A stretch of DNA of 64,000 bases from assembly GCA_947625095.1 (NCBI GenBank), contig CANQMX010000009.1, positions 1-64,000 of the forward strand. Direction: 5' to 3'. A model generated the notes under the pieces. That model was not told the origin of the DNA. It saw nothing but the letters and a program-made list of their open reading frames with translations, and did not search any database. The position numbers were made by a program, and so were the translations under genes. Every line of letters starts with the position of its first letter. Position 1 is the stretch's first letter. Source of the DNA: an uncultured Clostridia bacterium (GTDB taxonomy: Bacteria; Bacillota; Clostridia; Christensenellales; Borkfalkiaceae). This document shows, one piece after another, positions 15,859 through 24,286 of this stretch.

Positions 15859-16857
15859 TCACAGCGTGACGAACAGATAGACGTAATACAGAACAAAACT
15901 TGCGAGCATCACGACGCCCGCGGCGCGCCCCAACTTGCGCTTGCCCAAAACGGAGAGCAGAATGAGGAGGAGCACGGCGGCAAAGGCGACGAGGGCATCG
16001 ATGAGGTTGGTGGCAAGGTCGAAGGTGAGCGGCGTGACGAGGGAGGAGACGCCGCCGATGAGCAGAATGTTGAATATGTTGCTCCCGATGATGTTCCCGA
16101 CGGCGATATCCGTCTCCCCCTTCTTTGCGGCGACGGCGGAAGTGACGAGCTCGGGCAGCGATGTGCCGATGGCGACGACGGTAAGCCCGATGATGCGGTC
16201 GGGCACACCCAAGTAGGAGGCGACGTATTTTGCGCCCTCGACGAGGAGTTCGCCCCCGCCCGCCACCATGCCGAGACCCACGACGGTCAGCACGATGAGA
16301 AACCACGTCTTTTCCTCCATGCGGGCAAACCACAGCCCCACCTTGCCGCGGGGCGGCGATTTTTCCTCGGGCGGAGGGAGAACGCCCGCCTTGCGCTCCT
16401 TCAGGGCGTGCACGATGAGGTAGGCCATGTACGCCGCAAATACCGCGAGCAGAATGAGGCCATCCCACCACGAGATCGCCTTTCCCCATGCGCCAAGCCC
16501 GATAAGAAGGGCGCTTGCAATAAGGAGGACGGGGAAGTCGACGCGGAAGGAATTTTTCTGCACGGGCAGAATGTGCACAAGGGAAGAGATGCCCAAAATG
16601 AGCAAAATGTTGGCGATGTTGCTCCCCACGATGTTGCCGACGCCGATATCGGTGGAGTGCCCCGCCGCGGCAGCGACGGAGACAGCGAGTTCGGGCGCGC
16701 TTGTGCCGAACGCGACGACCGTAAGCCCGATGACGAGCGGCGAAATGCGGCACTTGCCCGCAATGCCCGCCGCGCCGTCCACAAACCAATCCGCCCCCTT
16801 TACGAGGAGGGCGAGACCCACGATCATCAAAAATATCCAGAGAAAGAGATACCCCAT
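15859..16857 (-). CDS. Calcium/sodium antiporter (CaCA family, YrbG-like)
   Basis: A 332-residue membrane protein with two inverted halves. Each half carries the alpha-repeat signature: FGTSAPELAVS near residue 52 with GNIVGSNIANILL, and IGTSLPELVTS near 228 with GNIIGSNIFNILL. A cytoplasmic loop (PPPEEKSPPRGK) links the halves. It exchanges Ca or other divalent cations for Na or H. It sits between MntP (78 nt upstream) and the ABC pair (17 nt downstream). The cluster looks like one metal/ion homeostasis transcript. Confidence 0.92.
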   Translation of the reverse strand: MGYLFLWIFLMIVGLALLVKGADWFVDGAAGIAGKCRISPLVIGLTVVAFGTSAPELAVSVAAAAGHSTDIGVGNIVGSNIANILLILGISSLVHILPVQKNSFRVDFPVLLIASALLIGLGAWGKAISWWDGLILLAVFAAYMAYLIVHALKERKAGVLPPPEEKSPPRGKVGLWFARMEEKTWFLIVLTVVGLGMVAGGGELLVEGAKYVASYLGVPDRIIGLTVVAIGTSLPELVTSAVAAKKGETDIAVGNIIGSNIFNILLIGGVSSLVTPLTFDLATNLIDALVAFAAVLLLILLSVLGKRKLGRAAGVVMLASFVLYYVYLFVTL

Positions 16858-16935
16858 AGTTCGTCCGTCCGCCTCTTTTCGGAAGCGGCGCTCACAGAAG
16901 CAATCGTACCATCTCCGCGCGCAAAAGTCAAGTTA

Positions 16936-17529
16936 TTACGCGAGGCCTTCGAGGAGTAGTTTTGTCCCGATCAATATGAGAATAAACCCGCCGAGAAGTT
17001 CCGCCCGCTCCGCATAGCGGTTGCCCGCCCGCTGCCCGATGCGCACGGCGACAAGGGAGAGCGAAAAGGTGATAAGCCCGATGAGGAGGGCGCACGCTGC
17101 GGCGTGGAAGGGAAGCCCCGCGCTCTTTTCGGCGGCGAGCATGGTGACGCCCACTGCGAGGGCGTCCATGCTTGTGGCGACGGCCTGCGTGAAAATTGTC
17201 GCCGCGCCGAGTTTTTTGCGGCATTTTTTCAGCATCGCCCCATGCCCGCCGCGGCGCTCGAGTTCGTATCCGACGACCGCCCTTCCGCCGATAAAGCCGA
17301 GGAGCGCAAAGGAGAGGTAGGGCGCGATCTTTGCGACAAGCCCCGCAAACGCCGAGCCGGCATAGTACCCCGCGACGGGCATCAAAAATTGGAACAGCCC
17401 GAAGGCGAACGCGATGACGATATGCTTTGCGGAGGGCATATCCCATTCCGCCATGCCGTCGGACATTCCCGCGGCGAAGGCGTCCATCGAAAGCGCCACC
17501 GCGATCAAGATCAGATCCCAAAGCCCCAT
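16936..17529 (-). CDS. mntP: Manganese efflux pump MntP
   Basis: A 197-residue, six-helix protein of the MntP/YebN family, normal length. The paired acidic motifs are ALSMDAFAAGMSDG near residue 13 and AVATSMDALAVGVT near 116, each with the essential Asp. It exports Mn2+. GGGAGAGC precedes ATG 17529, and the leader contains a yybP-ykoY (Mn) riboswitch plus terminator, independent support for the function. A basic loop (ELERRGGHGAMLKKCRKK) separates the two halves. Confidence 0.95.
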   Translation of the reverse strand: MGLWDLILIAVALSMDAFAAGMSDGMAEWDMPSAKHIVIAFAFGLFQFLMPVAGYYAGSAFAGLVAKIAPYLSFALLGFIGGRAVVGYELERRGGHGAMLKKCRKKLGAATIFTQAVATSMDALAVGVTMLAAEKSAGLPFHAAACALLIGLITFSLSLVAVRIGQRAGNRYAERAELLGGFILILIGTKLLLEGLA

Positions 17530-17552
17530 ATTGCTCTCCCGTTCGGTGAAAT

Positions 17553-17687
17553 AAAAAAGACTTACGCGCGAAAAAAACCGCGCATAAGTCTCGCCGTTTC
17601 ATGCAACACCCGCGAAAAATTCGCATTGTGTGGACATTGCCGCCCGCTTTTACAGGCCGACTACTCCCCTATGACTTCTTGATTATA
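17553..17687 (-). promoter_or_regulatory. yybP-ykoY manganese riboswitch with terminator, upstream of mntP
   Basis: TATAAT lies at 17682-17687, with TTGACA at 17706-17711 and an 18-nt spacer. The transcript then reads GGGGAGTAGTCGGCC, GGCGGCAATGTCCACAC, TTGCATGAAAC and GGCGAGACTTATGC, matching my recollection of the yybP-ykoY consensus ends. The 3' aptamer strand overlaps a terminator: GACTTATGCGCG / CGCGCGTAAGTC (17559-17590) then TTTTTT (17553-17558). Mn2+ binding should favour read-through into mntP. Confidence 0.88.
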
Positions 17688-17711
17688 TCACCCGCGGAGC
17701 CGCCCTGTCAA

Positions 17712-17960
17712 CTAATTTTTATAGATGCAGAGGATCTCCGCGGCGTGTTTTACCGGGACGGGGGCGGTCTGCGCCGATTGACTTTCGACGCGCTCCACGC
17801 GCCCCGTTTTTGTTCCGCCGCCGAAGGGTACGAGCACCGTATCGCCCGCCTGCGCGCCGCAGCCGTTGAGATACCAGCGCACCGTCTCCTCCACGCGGAC
17901 TTTGGCGAAGGAATACACCGTGCCATCCGAGATGATGCCGCCCGAAAGGGAATGGATCAT
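17712..17960 (-). CDS. Small beta-rich hypothetical protein
   Basis: An 82-residue protein: MIHSLSGGIISDGTVYSFAK, then VRWYLNGCGAQAGDTVLVPF and GGGTKTGRVERVE. The GDTVLVPF...GRVERVE stretch faintly resembles the DNA-binding N-domain of PriA. This is only a resemblance; I do not assign function. AAGGAGCAGGC precedes ATG 17960, and it starts 9 nt after the cardiolipin synthase stop, so it is the operon's last gene. Its stop adjoins the divergent mntP promoter region. Confidence 0.7.
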   Translation of the reverse strand: MIHSLSGGIISDGTVYSFAKVRVEETVRWYLNGCGAQAGDTVLVPFGGGTKTGRVERVESQSAQTAPVPVKHAAEILCIYKN

Positions 17961-17969
17961 GCCTGCTCC

Positions 17970-19547
17970 TTAAAAGAGGGGCGCGAAGATCTTGGCGATC
18001 TCGCACACCCAACGCCACACGACGTTCTTCTTCGCTTCGTCCACTGTAAGTTGGTTGGAGACCCCAAACATCCCCTCCATATCCGCTTTGAGTTCTTTGA
18101 GCGCCTTTGCACCGTAGAGCAGGACGGCGTCCTCGTAGTGGTAGAGGAGAGACCGATAGTCGAGGTTGATCGTGCCGATGACGCCCGTTTCGTCGTCGGC
18201 GAGAAAGCACTTGCCGTGCACGAAGCCGGGCTGGTATTCAAAGATCTTCACGCCGCCGCGGATGAGCGCGAGATAGTTGGAGCGGGTGAGCGAGAACGCG
18301 ATCTTTTTATCGGGAATGTGCGGCGTGATGATGCGCACATCCACCCCGCGCTTTGCCGCGAGCACGAGCGCCTCGCGCATACGGTAGTCGATGATGAGGT
18401 AGGGCGTCATGATCCACACGTAATTCCGTGCGCTTGCGAGAATGTTGATGTACACATCCTCGCCGACGTGCTTCCCGTAGAGGGGCGCAGGCCCATCGCC
18501 GTACGGCTGGATCCAGCCCTCCCCCTCGAAGTTTTCATACGATTCGGGGAAGTAGGGCGAGAAGTCCTCGCTCCCCCTCGTCTGCATATTGTAGAGGTGC
18601 AGGAACATGAAGATGAAACTCTTGACGCCCTCCCCCTCCATGCGCACGGCGTTGTCCTTCCAATAGCCGAAGGGGCTATCGATATTGACATACTCGTCGG
18701 CGAGGTTCAGCCCGCCCGTATATGCCACCTTGCCGTCGATGACGGTGATCTTTCTGTGGTCGCGGTTGTTGTGGATGTTGGTGACGACGGGCACGAAGGG
18801 GTTAAACTTCACGCACTTGATGCCCATCTTTTGCAGCGTCTTGTGGTAGCGGAAGTGCACCTTGCCCATGCTGCCGATATCATCGTAGATGAGGCGCACC
18901 TCCACGCCCTCCTTCACCTTGCGCGCGAGCGTCTCCAAAATGGCGCTCCAGAACTTCCCCTTGCCGATGATGAAGTACTCCATGAAGATGTACTTTTCCG
19001 CAGTGTTGAGGTCGGCGATGAGGCTCTTGCCGAACTCCTCGCCCGTCGGGAAAAATTGCGTCTTTGTGCCCGTGTACAGGTTGGCCGCGGGGTTGGCGGC
19101 GCGGAGGGCTTCGCCCGTCGTCATCCACTGCCCGGGGTCGCCGGGCGCGGGGGTGCTTGCAGAGGGTTCGGCGAGGTGCGCGTTTTCCGTATACAGCGTA
19201 ACGTAGCGCTTGCGCTGGCGCTTGGGCGGGCGCACAAAGGAGAAGGTGCAGTACATCATGACGCCGACAAAGTTGAGCACGACGATGGCGAGGATCCACG
19301 GGATCTTGGTCTCGGGCACCATGTCTCGGTTGGCGACGTGCAACACGCAGATGACGGAGGCGAGGTAGGCGAGCGCCGTCAGCCCCCACCGCACATAGAT
19401 CTCCGCTTCTGGGTAATAGACGACGAGCACCTGATCCAGCACATAAATGGCGGCGACGATGACGCCGACGGAGAGCAGGAACATGAGCACGATGGTAAGC
19501 CCCACGAGCGAAAATCTGCTGAATATTTTTTTGAGCGTTCTCTTCAT
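17970..19547 (-). CDS. Cardiolipin synthase (phospholipase D type)
   Basis: A 525-residue membrane enzyme. Three hydrophobic segments lie near the N-terminus (about residues 12-35, 45-65, 75-100). Two HKD catalytic motifs follow: HNNRDHRKITVIDG near 255 and HGKCFLADDETGVIGTIN near 435. It joins two phosphatidylglycerols into cardiolipin at the membrane. ATG 19547 is chosen by family alignment because the ribosome-binding site is weak. It lies 31 nt after the leucine-rich protein gene and 9 nt before the 82-residue gene. Confidence 0.92.
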   Translation of the reverse strand: MKRTLKKIFSRFSLVGLTIVLMFLLSVGVIVAAIYVLDQVLVVYYPEAEIYVRWGLTALAYLASVICVLHVANRDMVPETKIPWILAIVVLNFVGVMMYCTFSFVRPPKRQRKRYVTLYTENAHLAEPSASTPAPGDPGQWMTTGEALRAANPAANLYTGTKTQFFPTGEEFGKSLIADLNTAEKYIFMEYFIIGKGKFWSAILETLARKVKEGVEVRLIYDDIGSMGKVHFRYHKTLQKMGIKCVKFNPFVPVVTNIHNNRDHRKITVIDGKVAYTGGLNLADEYVNIDSPFGYWKDNAVRMEGEGVKSFIFMFLHLYNMQTRGSEDFSPYFPESYENFEGEGWIQPYGDGPAPLYGKHVGEDVYINILASARNYVWIMTPYLIIDYRMREALVLAAKRGVDVRIITPHIPDKKIAFSLTRSNYLALIRGGVKIFEYQPGFVHGKCFLADDETGVIGTINLDYRSLLYHYEDAVLLYGAKALKELKADMEGMFGVSNQLTVDEAKKNVVWRWVCEIAKIFAPLF

Positions 19548-19578
19548 ACTTTTACCGTCCCGTAAGAATTTTGCGCCG

Positions 19579-20688
19579 TCAGTCGGCGCGTTCGTATATC
19601 GTACAGCCGCATGGAGCAAGGCGTTTTGTGAAATTTCCCTGCAATGTAACGTCCGCCCGCGATGTATGCAACAGTTTCAAGGAAACGCAACCCGCAAAGG
19701 CGTCTTTTTCAACGTCCTGCGCGGGGATCCCGCACGCGTCGATCTCTTCTATATTTTTGCACACGTAGAAAGCGTACGGGGAGAGATAGCCGCCCGTGAC
19801 GCGCACCCGTTTGAGCGAGGCGGGCACGCAAAACTCCTTCCCCGTGGAAAAGAGATAGGCGAACTCGCCGCGGTACAGCGTGCCCTGCGAACTGCGCACA
19901 TTCCCGACGAACGGAATGGTGACCTCCTCCAACGCCGTGCAGGGGAGGAGCGCGCCCTCGTCGGCGAAGGACACGTCCTCGGACACGGTCACGCTCTTTG
20001 CCGTGGGTATGCCCGCGAGAAGGCGTACGCCGCCCGCCGTGGAGAGACACACGGCATTGCCCTCCGAAAAGTAGGGCGGCTCGGCGACGACCTCCTTTAC
20101 CGCCGTGCCCGTCAGAACGTCCGCATCGAATTCCGCCGCCGCACGAAGGTACAGCCTTGTCGCCTGCGTCTCCGTAAGGCGGGTCGCCGTCATGCTGCCC
20201 GCAAGGAACACGAGGCTTTCCGCCCGCCGCGCGGCGGCGCGTTCGATCGCCTCCCCGTTCCAAGCAAAGAATTCGTCGGCATACCAGAGGCGGGTCTGAT
20301 AGCGGCGGTAGAGGGCGGCGCGCTCCAAACGCGAAACGCCCGAAATTTTCAACTGCAACAGCTCGGCAAGCCCGCCCCCTTCGAGGGTGGAAAACGCCGC
20401 GCTGCACGCCTCGCCCGCGGGGATGCTCCCCTGCCGCCCGTCGCGTTCGAGGATGACCTCTCCCACGTCGTTCATGCCTACCATGTCCGCGTAGGCGGCG
20501 AAGTAATTCTCCCGCGTCTCCTCGCCGTCCGCCCAAAGGCAGAGGTAACTCTCCTCGCTCACCGCCGAAACTTTCGGCATGGGGAGGAAGAAGAGGAGCG
20601 CCCAAAACAGCGCGCACAGGACAAAGAGGGCGCACTTTATGCCGTTCAGTTTTGCCGAGGCCGCCGCCCCGCCGCGCTCCGCGTTCAT
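19579..20688 (-). CDS. Membrane-anchored protein with leucine-rich-repeat-like segments
   Basis: A 369-residue protein. One N-terminal membrane segment (CALFVLCALFWALLFFLP, about residues 19-36) lies after a short cytoplasmic tail, so the rest should be outside. The C-terminal part has BspA-type leucine-rich-repeat-like phrases (CTALEEVTIPFVGNV, SLKRVRVTGGYLSPYAF, CVSLKLLHTS). Family members mediate surface contacts, but the role here is unknown. The start is ATG 20688, where a consensus promoter ends 6 nt upstream; a leaderless mRNA is predicted. Confidence 0.75.
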   Translation of the reverse strand: MNAERGGAAASAKLNGIKCALFVLCALFWALLFFLPMPKVSAVSEESYLCLWADGEETRENYFAAYADMVGMNDVGEVILERDGRQGSIPAGEACSAAFSTLEGGGLAELLQLKISGVSRLERAALYRRYQTRLWYADEFFAWNGEAIERAAARRAESLVFLAGSMTATRLTETQATRLYLRAAAEFDADVLTGTAVKEVVAEPPYFSEGNAVCLSTAGGVRLLAGIPTAKSVTVSEDVSFADEGALLPCTALEEVTIPFVGNVRSSQGTLYRGEFAYLFSTGKEFCVPASLKRVRVTGGYLSPYAFYVCKNIEEIDACGIPAQDVEKDAFAGCVSLKLLHTSRADVTLQGNFTKRLAPCGCTIYERAD

Positions 20689-20694
20689 GGTTGT

Positions 20695-20723
20695 ATTATA
20701 CCCCCGCCGCAGGCAAATGTCAA
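20695..20723 (-). promoter_or_regulatory. Consensus promoter, leaderless arrangement
   Basis: TTGACA (20718-20723), a 17-nt spacer, and TATAAT (20695-20700). ATG 20688 follows after 6 nt. It drives the leucine-rich protein and probably the cardiolipin synthase. Confidence 0.8.
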
Positions 20724-20845
20724 TGCCTTTCTTCTTTTTCCGCCGCCCGCCCCGCCGCAAAAAAACAGGCCGATTTTCATCGACCCGTTTCGGAACATTT
20801 TTTGTGGAGCGCGGCGCGCAGCAAAGCGCGCTTTGCGCCCCGGTT

Positions 20846-22819
20846 TTATTCGAGATAACTCCCCCTTGCGCTCTGCACCACGCGGAACATCTGCACTTCC
20901 TCGCCCGACTTCGCGTCGATATAGACGAGATACTCGTCGTCGCCGTACTTGCAGGCAAATTCGTAGCAGAGCGCCTCGTGGCCGCTCACGGGAATGAGGG
21001 CGCGGTTGACAGCCGTCACTTCGAGCTCGGCGGAGAGAAGGCTCTCGGCCTCCTTTTCGGTGAGCTCCGCCTCATACGTCCGCGCGTGGTTGTTGAGAAG
21101 GTAGCCGCGCGCATCCACGCCCATCACTCTGCCTTTGGATTCGCACACGCGAACGCGGATGAGGTCGGGATAGGCGCGCACGCCGTTTTGCACCGCCGTG
21201 TAGGTGATGTCGGCGACCATGCCCGCATCGGAGAGCCACACGGCCTCCACATCCTCGATACCAAGGTCGGCGAGAAATTCGCGCGCCAACTTATCGCAGG
21301 TTTCAAGGTCGAAGTTCTTATCCTTGCACGTTTCGTATGCGTCGAAGAAGGCGAGTTTGCCGCCGTTCTTGGTGATTTCGGCGAAGTACTCCACGTCGTT
21401 TTCATCGCGCATGGTGAAGTTGTAGCACGTCATCGAGGGAGAGGTCGTCTCGCCCGTGTACTCCACCTCGGTGAAGCGGTAGGCGGAAAGATAGTTCGAA
21501 ACGCGCTCCTTTGCCTCCGCCGAGGAGATCTCGGGAAGGGCGGCAAGGCGGTTTTCGCCCACGTTGCCGTGCCCCGCGAAGGGCGCTTCGAAAATTTCCT
21601 CGCTGCCCTCGTGCATCATCTTGCCCATTTCGCCGAAGCGCTGGCCGATCTCGCTCGAATTGCCGTTCACAAAGTCGGTGAAGTCGCCCGCCTCCATGTG
21701 CGTCGCAAGTTCGTTGAGTTCGCCGTAGAGTTTGGAATTGATCTCATAGAGCGCGGCGGCCGTTTTCAGTTGGTTGGCGGAGAGGGGCTCTCCCGCCGCA
21801 AGCCGCGAAAGGAGCATACTCGCATAGCGGCTCGTCCTGTTGACGAAGGAAGAGATATCCGTGCTCGTCGCCTGATCGACGGGGATGCGCTCCAACGCGC
21901 TCTCCATGAGGGCGGCGTCGACGAGGACATCGGTGATGAGTTTGCGCTGTTCATCCGCGCCCGCTGAGACGCGCAGTTTGGAGAGGTTGTTATCCATATC
22001 CTCGGAGACGGAGACCATCTCGTAGAGGGTGGAACGATACCCGTTTTCCGAGGCGGCCTGCATCCCGTTCATCTCGAACGCGCCGTAGGTGACGACGGTC
22101 GCGAGTGCGAGGCAGGCAACGCCCAAAGAGATGACCGCCGCAAGCCAGCCGCCGAAGCCGCGCCTGTTTGCCTTGCGCTCCGTCTTTTGTTCGCGCCTGT
22201 GCTTTTTATCCGAAGCCTTCCTCGCGTGCGCCGCCTGGCGCGCCTTGTGCCTATCCTCCCGCGCCTTTTCGCGCGCCTCCGCGCGCTGGCGTTTGAGCGC
22301 GACGCGCTCCTTCTTCTCGCGGGCGATGCGCTTCTGTTTTTCCGCCTTAGTCTCGTTTTTGAGCATCTCGCGGCGGGCGATCTTTTCGGCGCGGCGTTCG
22401 ATTTTCTTTTCGCGGAGGGCGGCGCGCTTTTCTATCTTCGCCTGCTTGCGCTCGGCGCGCTTCTTGGCGACAAGTTCCTTGCGGGCGAGTTTCTTTGCCT
22501 TCAAGGCCGCCTTCTTTTCCACCTTTTTCTGTTTGAGTTCAGCCCTTTTGAGCGCCTTTTCTTCCCGCTTTTCCGTCTTGGCCTTCGCCTTGTCCACGCG
22601 CTTTTTTGCGGCGGCGCGCTCCTTCTTCTCCGCCTTGGAGAGCGCCTTTTTCGTGCTCTTCTTTACGGCGGGCTTTTTGGCGTTTGCCGTCTTTTTGGCC
22701 GTCCCCGCCGTCTTGGTGGTTTTCTTGGGCGCGTCCACTTCTTCGGCGGAGATCTTCTTTTCCACCGTCTCTACCTTTTCCGCGCCACTCGATACATTCT
22801 TTCCGATTTTCTTTTCCAT
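20846..22819 (-). CDS. ypeB: Germination protein YpeB with a long basic N-terminal extension
   Basis: 657 residues, about 200 longer than the usual YpeB. Residues 1-215 are a Lys/Ala/Arg/Glu-rich predicted coiled coil (KKALSKAEKKERAAAKK, KRAERKQAKIEKRAALR) before a single membrane segment (WLAAVISLGVACLALATVV, about 225-243). The YpeB body follows: an all-helical region, then PepSY-like repeats (CYNFTMRDENDVEYFAEITK, YEFACKYGDDEYLVYIDAK). YpeB partners and stabilises the lytic enzyme SleB in the spore. It begins 9 nt after sleB. The basic arm would face the forespore cytoplasm or DNA; this is inference. Confidence 0.9.
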   Translation of the reverse strand: MEKKIGKNVSSGAEKVETVEKKISAEEVDAPKKTTKTAGTAKKTANAKKPAVKKSTKKALSKAEKKERAAAKKRVDKAKAKTEKREEKALKRAELKQKKVEKKAALKAKKLARKELVAKKRAERKQAKIEKRAALREKKIERRAEKIARREMLKNETKAEKQKRIAREKKERVALKRQRAEAREKAREDRHKARQAAHARKASDKKHRREQKTERKANRRGFGGWLAAVISLGVACLALATVVTYGAFEMNGMQAASENGYRSTLYEMVSVSEDMDNNLSKLRVSAGADEQRKLITDVLVDAALMESALERIPVDQATSTDISSFVNRTSRYASMLLSRLAAGEPLSANQLKTAAALYEINSKLYGELNELATHMEAGDFTDFVNGNSSEIGQRFGEMGKMMHEGSEEIFEAPFAGHGNVGENRLAALPEISSAEAKERVSNYLSAYRFTEVEYTGETTSPSMTCYNFTMRDENDVEYFAEITKNGGKLAFFDAYETCKDKNFDLETCDKLAREFLADLGIEDVEAVWLSDAGMVADITYTAVQNGVRAYPDLIRVRVCESKGRVMGVDARGYLLNNHARTYEAELTEKEAESLLSAELEVTAVNRALIPVSGHEALCYEFACKYGDDEYLVYIDAKSGEEVQMFRVVQSARGSYLE

Positions 22820-22828
22820 ATCTCCTCC

Positions 22829-23587
22829 TTAAATGGCAAACACGTGCTTGCCGATGACAGTAACCGTCTGGCGGTTGAAGATCCACGCGCTCGTCGCGAC
22901 GGCGGGATTGTAGTAGTAAAGGCATCCGTAGGTGGGATCCCATCCGTTCATGGCGTCGCGCGCGGCGTTATATGCCGTTTCGTTTGGCTCCAAATTGATC
23001 TGTCCGTCCGTCACCGCGGTAAACGCGCCCTGTTGATAGACGACGCCCGCAATGGTGTTGGGGAACTTGGAACTTCTGACGCGGTTCATGATGACCGCGC
23101 CGATGGCCACTTGCCCCGTGTAACTTTCCCCCCTGCCCTCGGCATAGATGCACTTGGCGAGAAGGTAGAGATCGGACGAGGTGTACGACGACCCCGAAGA
23201 GCCGGACGAACCCGACGAACCGGAATTGCCGCCGAGCGCGTTGTAGGAATCGTTCATGCCGAGCGCCTTATAGGTCGCCCTGCCCACAACGCCGTCCGCC
23301 GTAAGCCCGTTCTTCTTTTGAAAGGCGATGACCGCCTTCTTTGTCCCTGCGCCGAACACACCGTCCACAGCGCCCGTATAATAGCCCCATTGTTTCAATC
23401 TGCGCTGCACCTCTTTCACTTCGCCGCCCTTGCTGCCCTGACGGAGCACGGCGGCGGATTCGACGGAGACGAGCGCCGTATCGGTCGCGTCGTCCTGCGC
23501 GCGGGTGAGAGCGATAGCCGTAGCGCCCGCGGCAGCCGTCGCGGTGAGCGCAAGCGCCAACGCGCCGATTGCCAAAAATTTTTTCAT
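22829..23587 (-). CDS. sleB: Spore cortex-lytic enzyme SleB
   Basis: A 252-residue exported protein with a signal at about 1-30 (MKKFLAIGALALALTATA). The peptidoglycan-binding domain is at about 48-108 (LRQGSKGGEVKEVQRRL, then GVFGAGTKKAVIAFQ). A Gly/Ser linker (GGNSGSSGSSGSSGSS) precedes the hydrolase_2 domain at about 135-252, with the catalytic Glu in KCIYAEGRGESYTGQVA and AIGAVIMNRV. SleB is a lytic transglycosylase that degrades spore cortex during germination. The operon order sleB-ypeB is standard. GGAGGAAATT precedes the ATG. Confidence 0.95.
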   Translation of the reverse strand: MKKFLAIGALALALTATAAAGATAIALTRAQDDATDTALVSVESAAVLRQGSKGGEVKEVQRRLKQWGYYTGAVDGVFGAGTKKAVIAFQKKNGLTADGVVGRATYKALGMNDSYNALGGNSGSSGSSGSSGSSYTSSDLYLLAKCIYAEGRGESYTGQVAIGAVIMNRVRSSKFPNTIAGVVYQQGAFTAVTDGQINLEPNETAYNAARDAMNGWDPTYGCLYYYNPAVATSAWIFNRQTVTVIGKHVFAI

Positions 23588-23648
23588 AATTTCCTCCTAT
23601 GCACAATGTGCGCAAGGCGGAAAATTTTATGCGATATTTGTAGGAAAG

Positions 23649-23681
23649 CAAAACCGCCCGCCTCTTTGAGGAGGCGGGCGG
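23649..23681 (-). terminator. Terminator of spoIIR
   Basis: On the minus strand CCGCCCGCCTC-CTCAAA-GAGGCGGGCGG is followed by TTTTGC, 8 nt after the spoIIR stop. Confidence 0.75.
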
Positions 23682-23688
23682 CCGTCGT

Positions 23689-24225
23689 TCAGCCGAAAAA
23701 TTTTTGGATGATCTCCTTTATCTTGCTCTTATAAACGATGTTTGTATTTCCGCCGCCGAAGCAGAGGGGAGGATAGACGACGCACCACCAATTATCCCCC
23801 TTGCCCGTGCCGAGTTCCATGATGAGCGCGTCGTACACGCCCGCTTGAAGCGTTGTGTTTTCATAGACGCGGGTGGGGAATTCCTCCTTTCTGATCTCGG
23901 CGCGCGCCCCGTAAAAAAAGCCGTTCTCGCGGAGCACGCCCTCGGCGACTTTCTCCGCCTCGCCGAGTTTTTCGCCGATTTTTTGCATCGCCTCCTCCTT
24001 CGTCTCGCACGAGGCGACGGTGGGTGTGAGGAACTGCACCACCGCGTCGCGAACCTTATATTTGACCGCCTGATCCTCCTCCGAATTGGAGTTTGCGCGG
24101 ATGTGCACCCGAAGATAGGCCGCGGCGTCATCGGCCGCCGCCTCGCCGCTCCCCGTTCCCGCAAACGCAAACACGACGCCCAAGATCGCCGTCGCAAGCA
24201 ACGCAATAACCGCAAACTTTTTCAT
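23689..24225 (-). CDS. spoIIR: Stage II sporulation protein R
   Basis: A 178-residue protein with an N-terminal signal (MKKFAVIALLATAILGVVFA). The hallmark SpoIIR sequence follows: LRVHIRANSNSEEDQAVKYK near residue 38, then VRDAVVQFLTP and later NWWCVVYPPLCF near 148. SpoIIR is made in the forespore and activates the SpoIIGA protease, which processes pro-sigma-E in the mother cell. It has a good ribosome-binding site (CGGAGGTTG). It appears monocistronic. Confidence 0.96.
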   Translation of the reverse strand: MKKFAVIALLATAILGVVFAFAGTGSGEAAADDAAAYLRVHIRANSNSEEDQAVKYKVRDAVVQFLTPTVASCETKEEAMQKIGEKLGEAEKVAEGVLRENGFFYGARAEIRKEEFPTRVYENTTLQAGVYDALIMELGTGKGDNWWCVVYPPLCFGGGNTNIVYKSKIKEIIQKFFG

Positions 24226-24286
24226 AAAAACAACCTCCGCGTTTATTTCGCAGAGGTTATCGACGGGAATGAAAAATTTTATACCT

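Noticed and set aside
17601-19565. Plus-strand 654-codon open frame
   Set aside because: Antisense to cardiolipin synthase, which has both HKD motifs; His/Asp/Arg-rich shadow composition.
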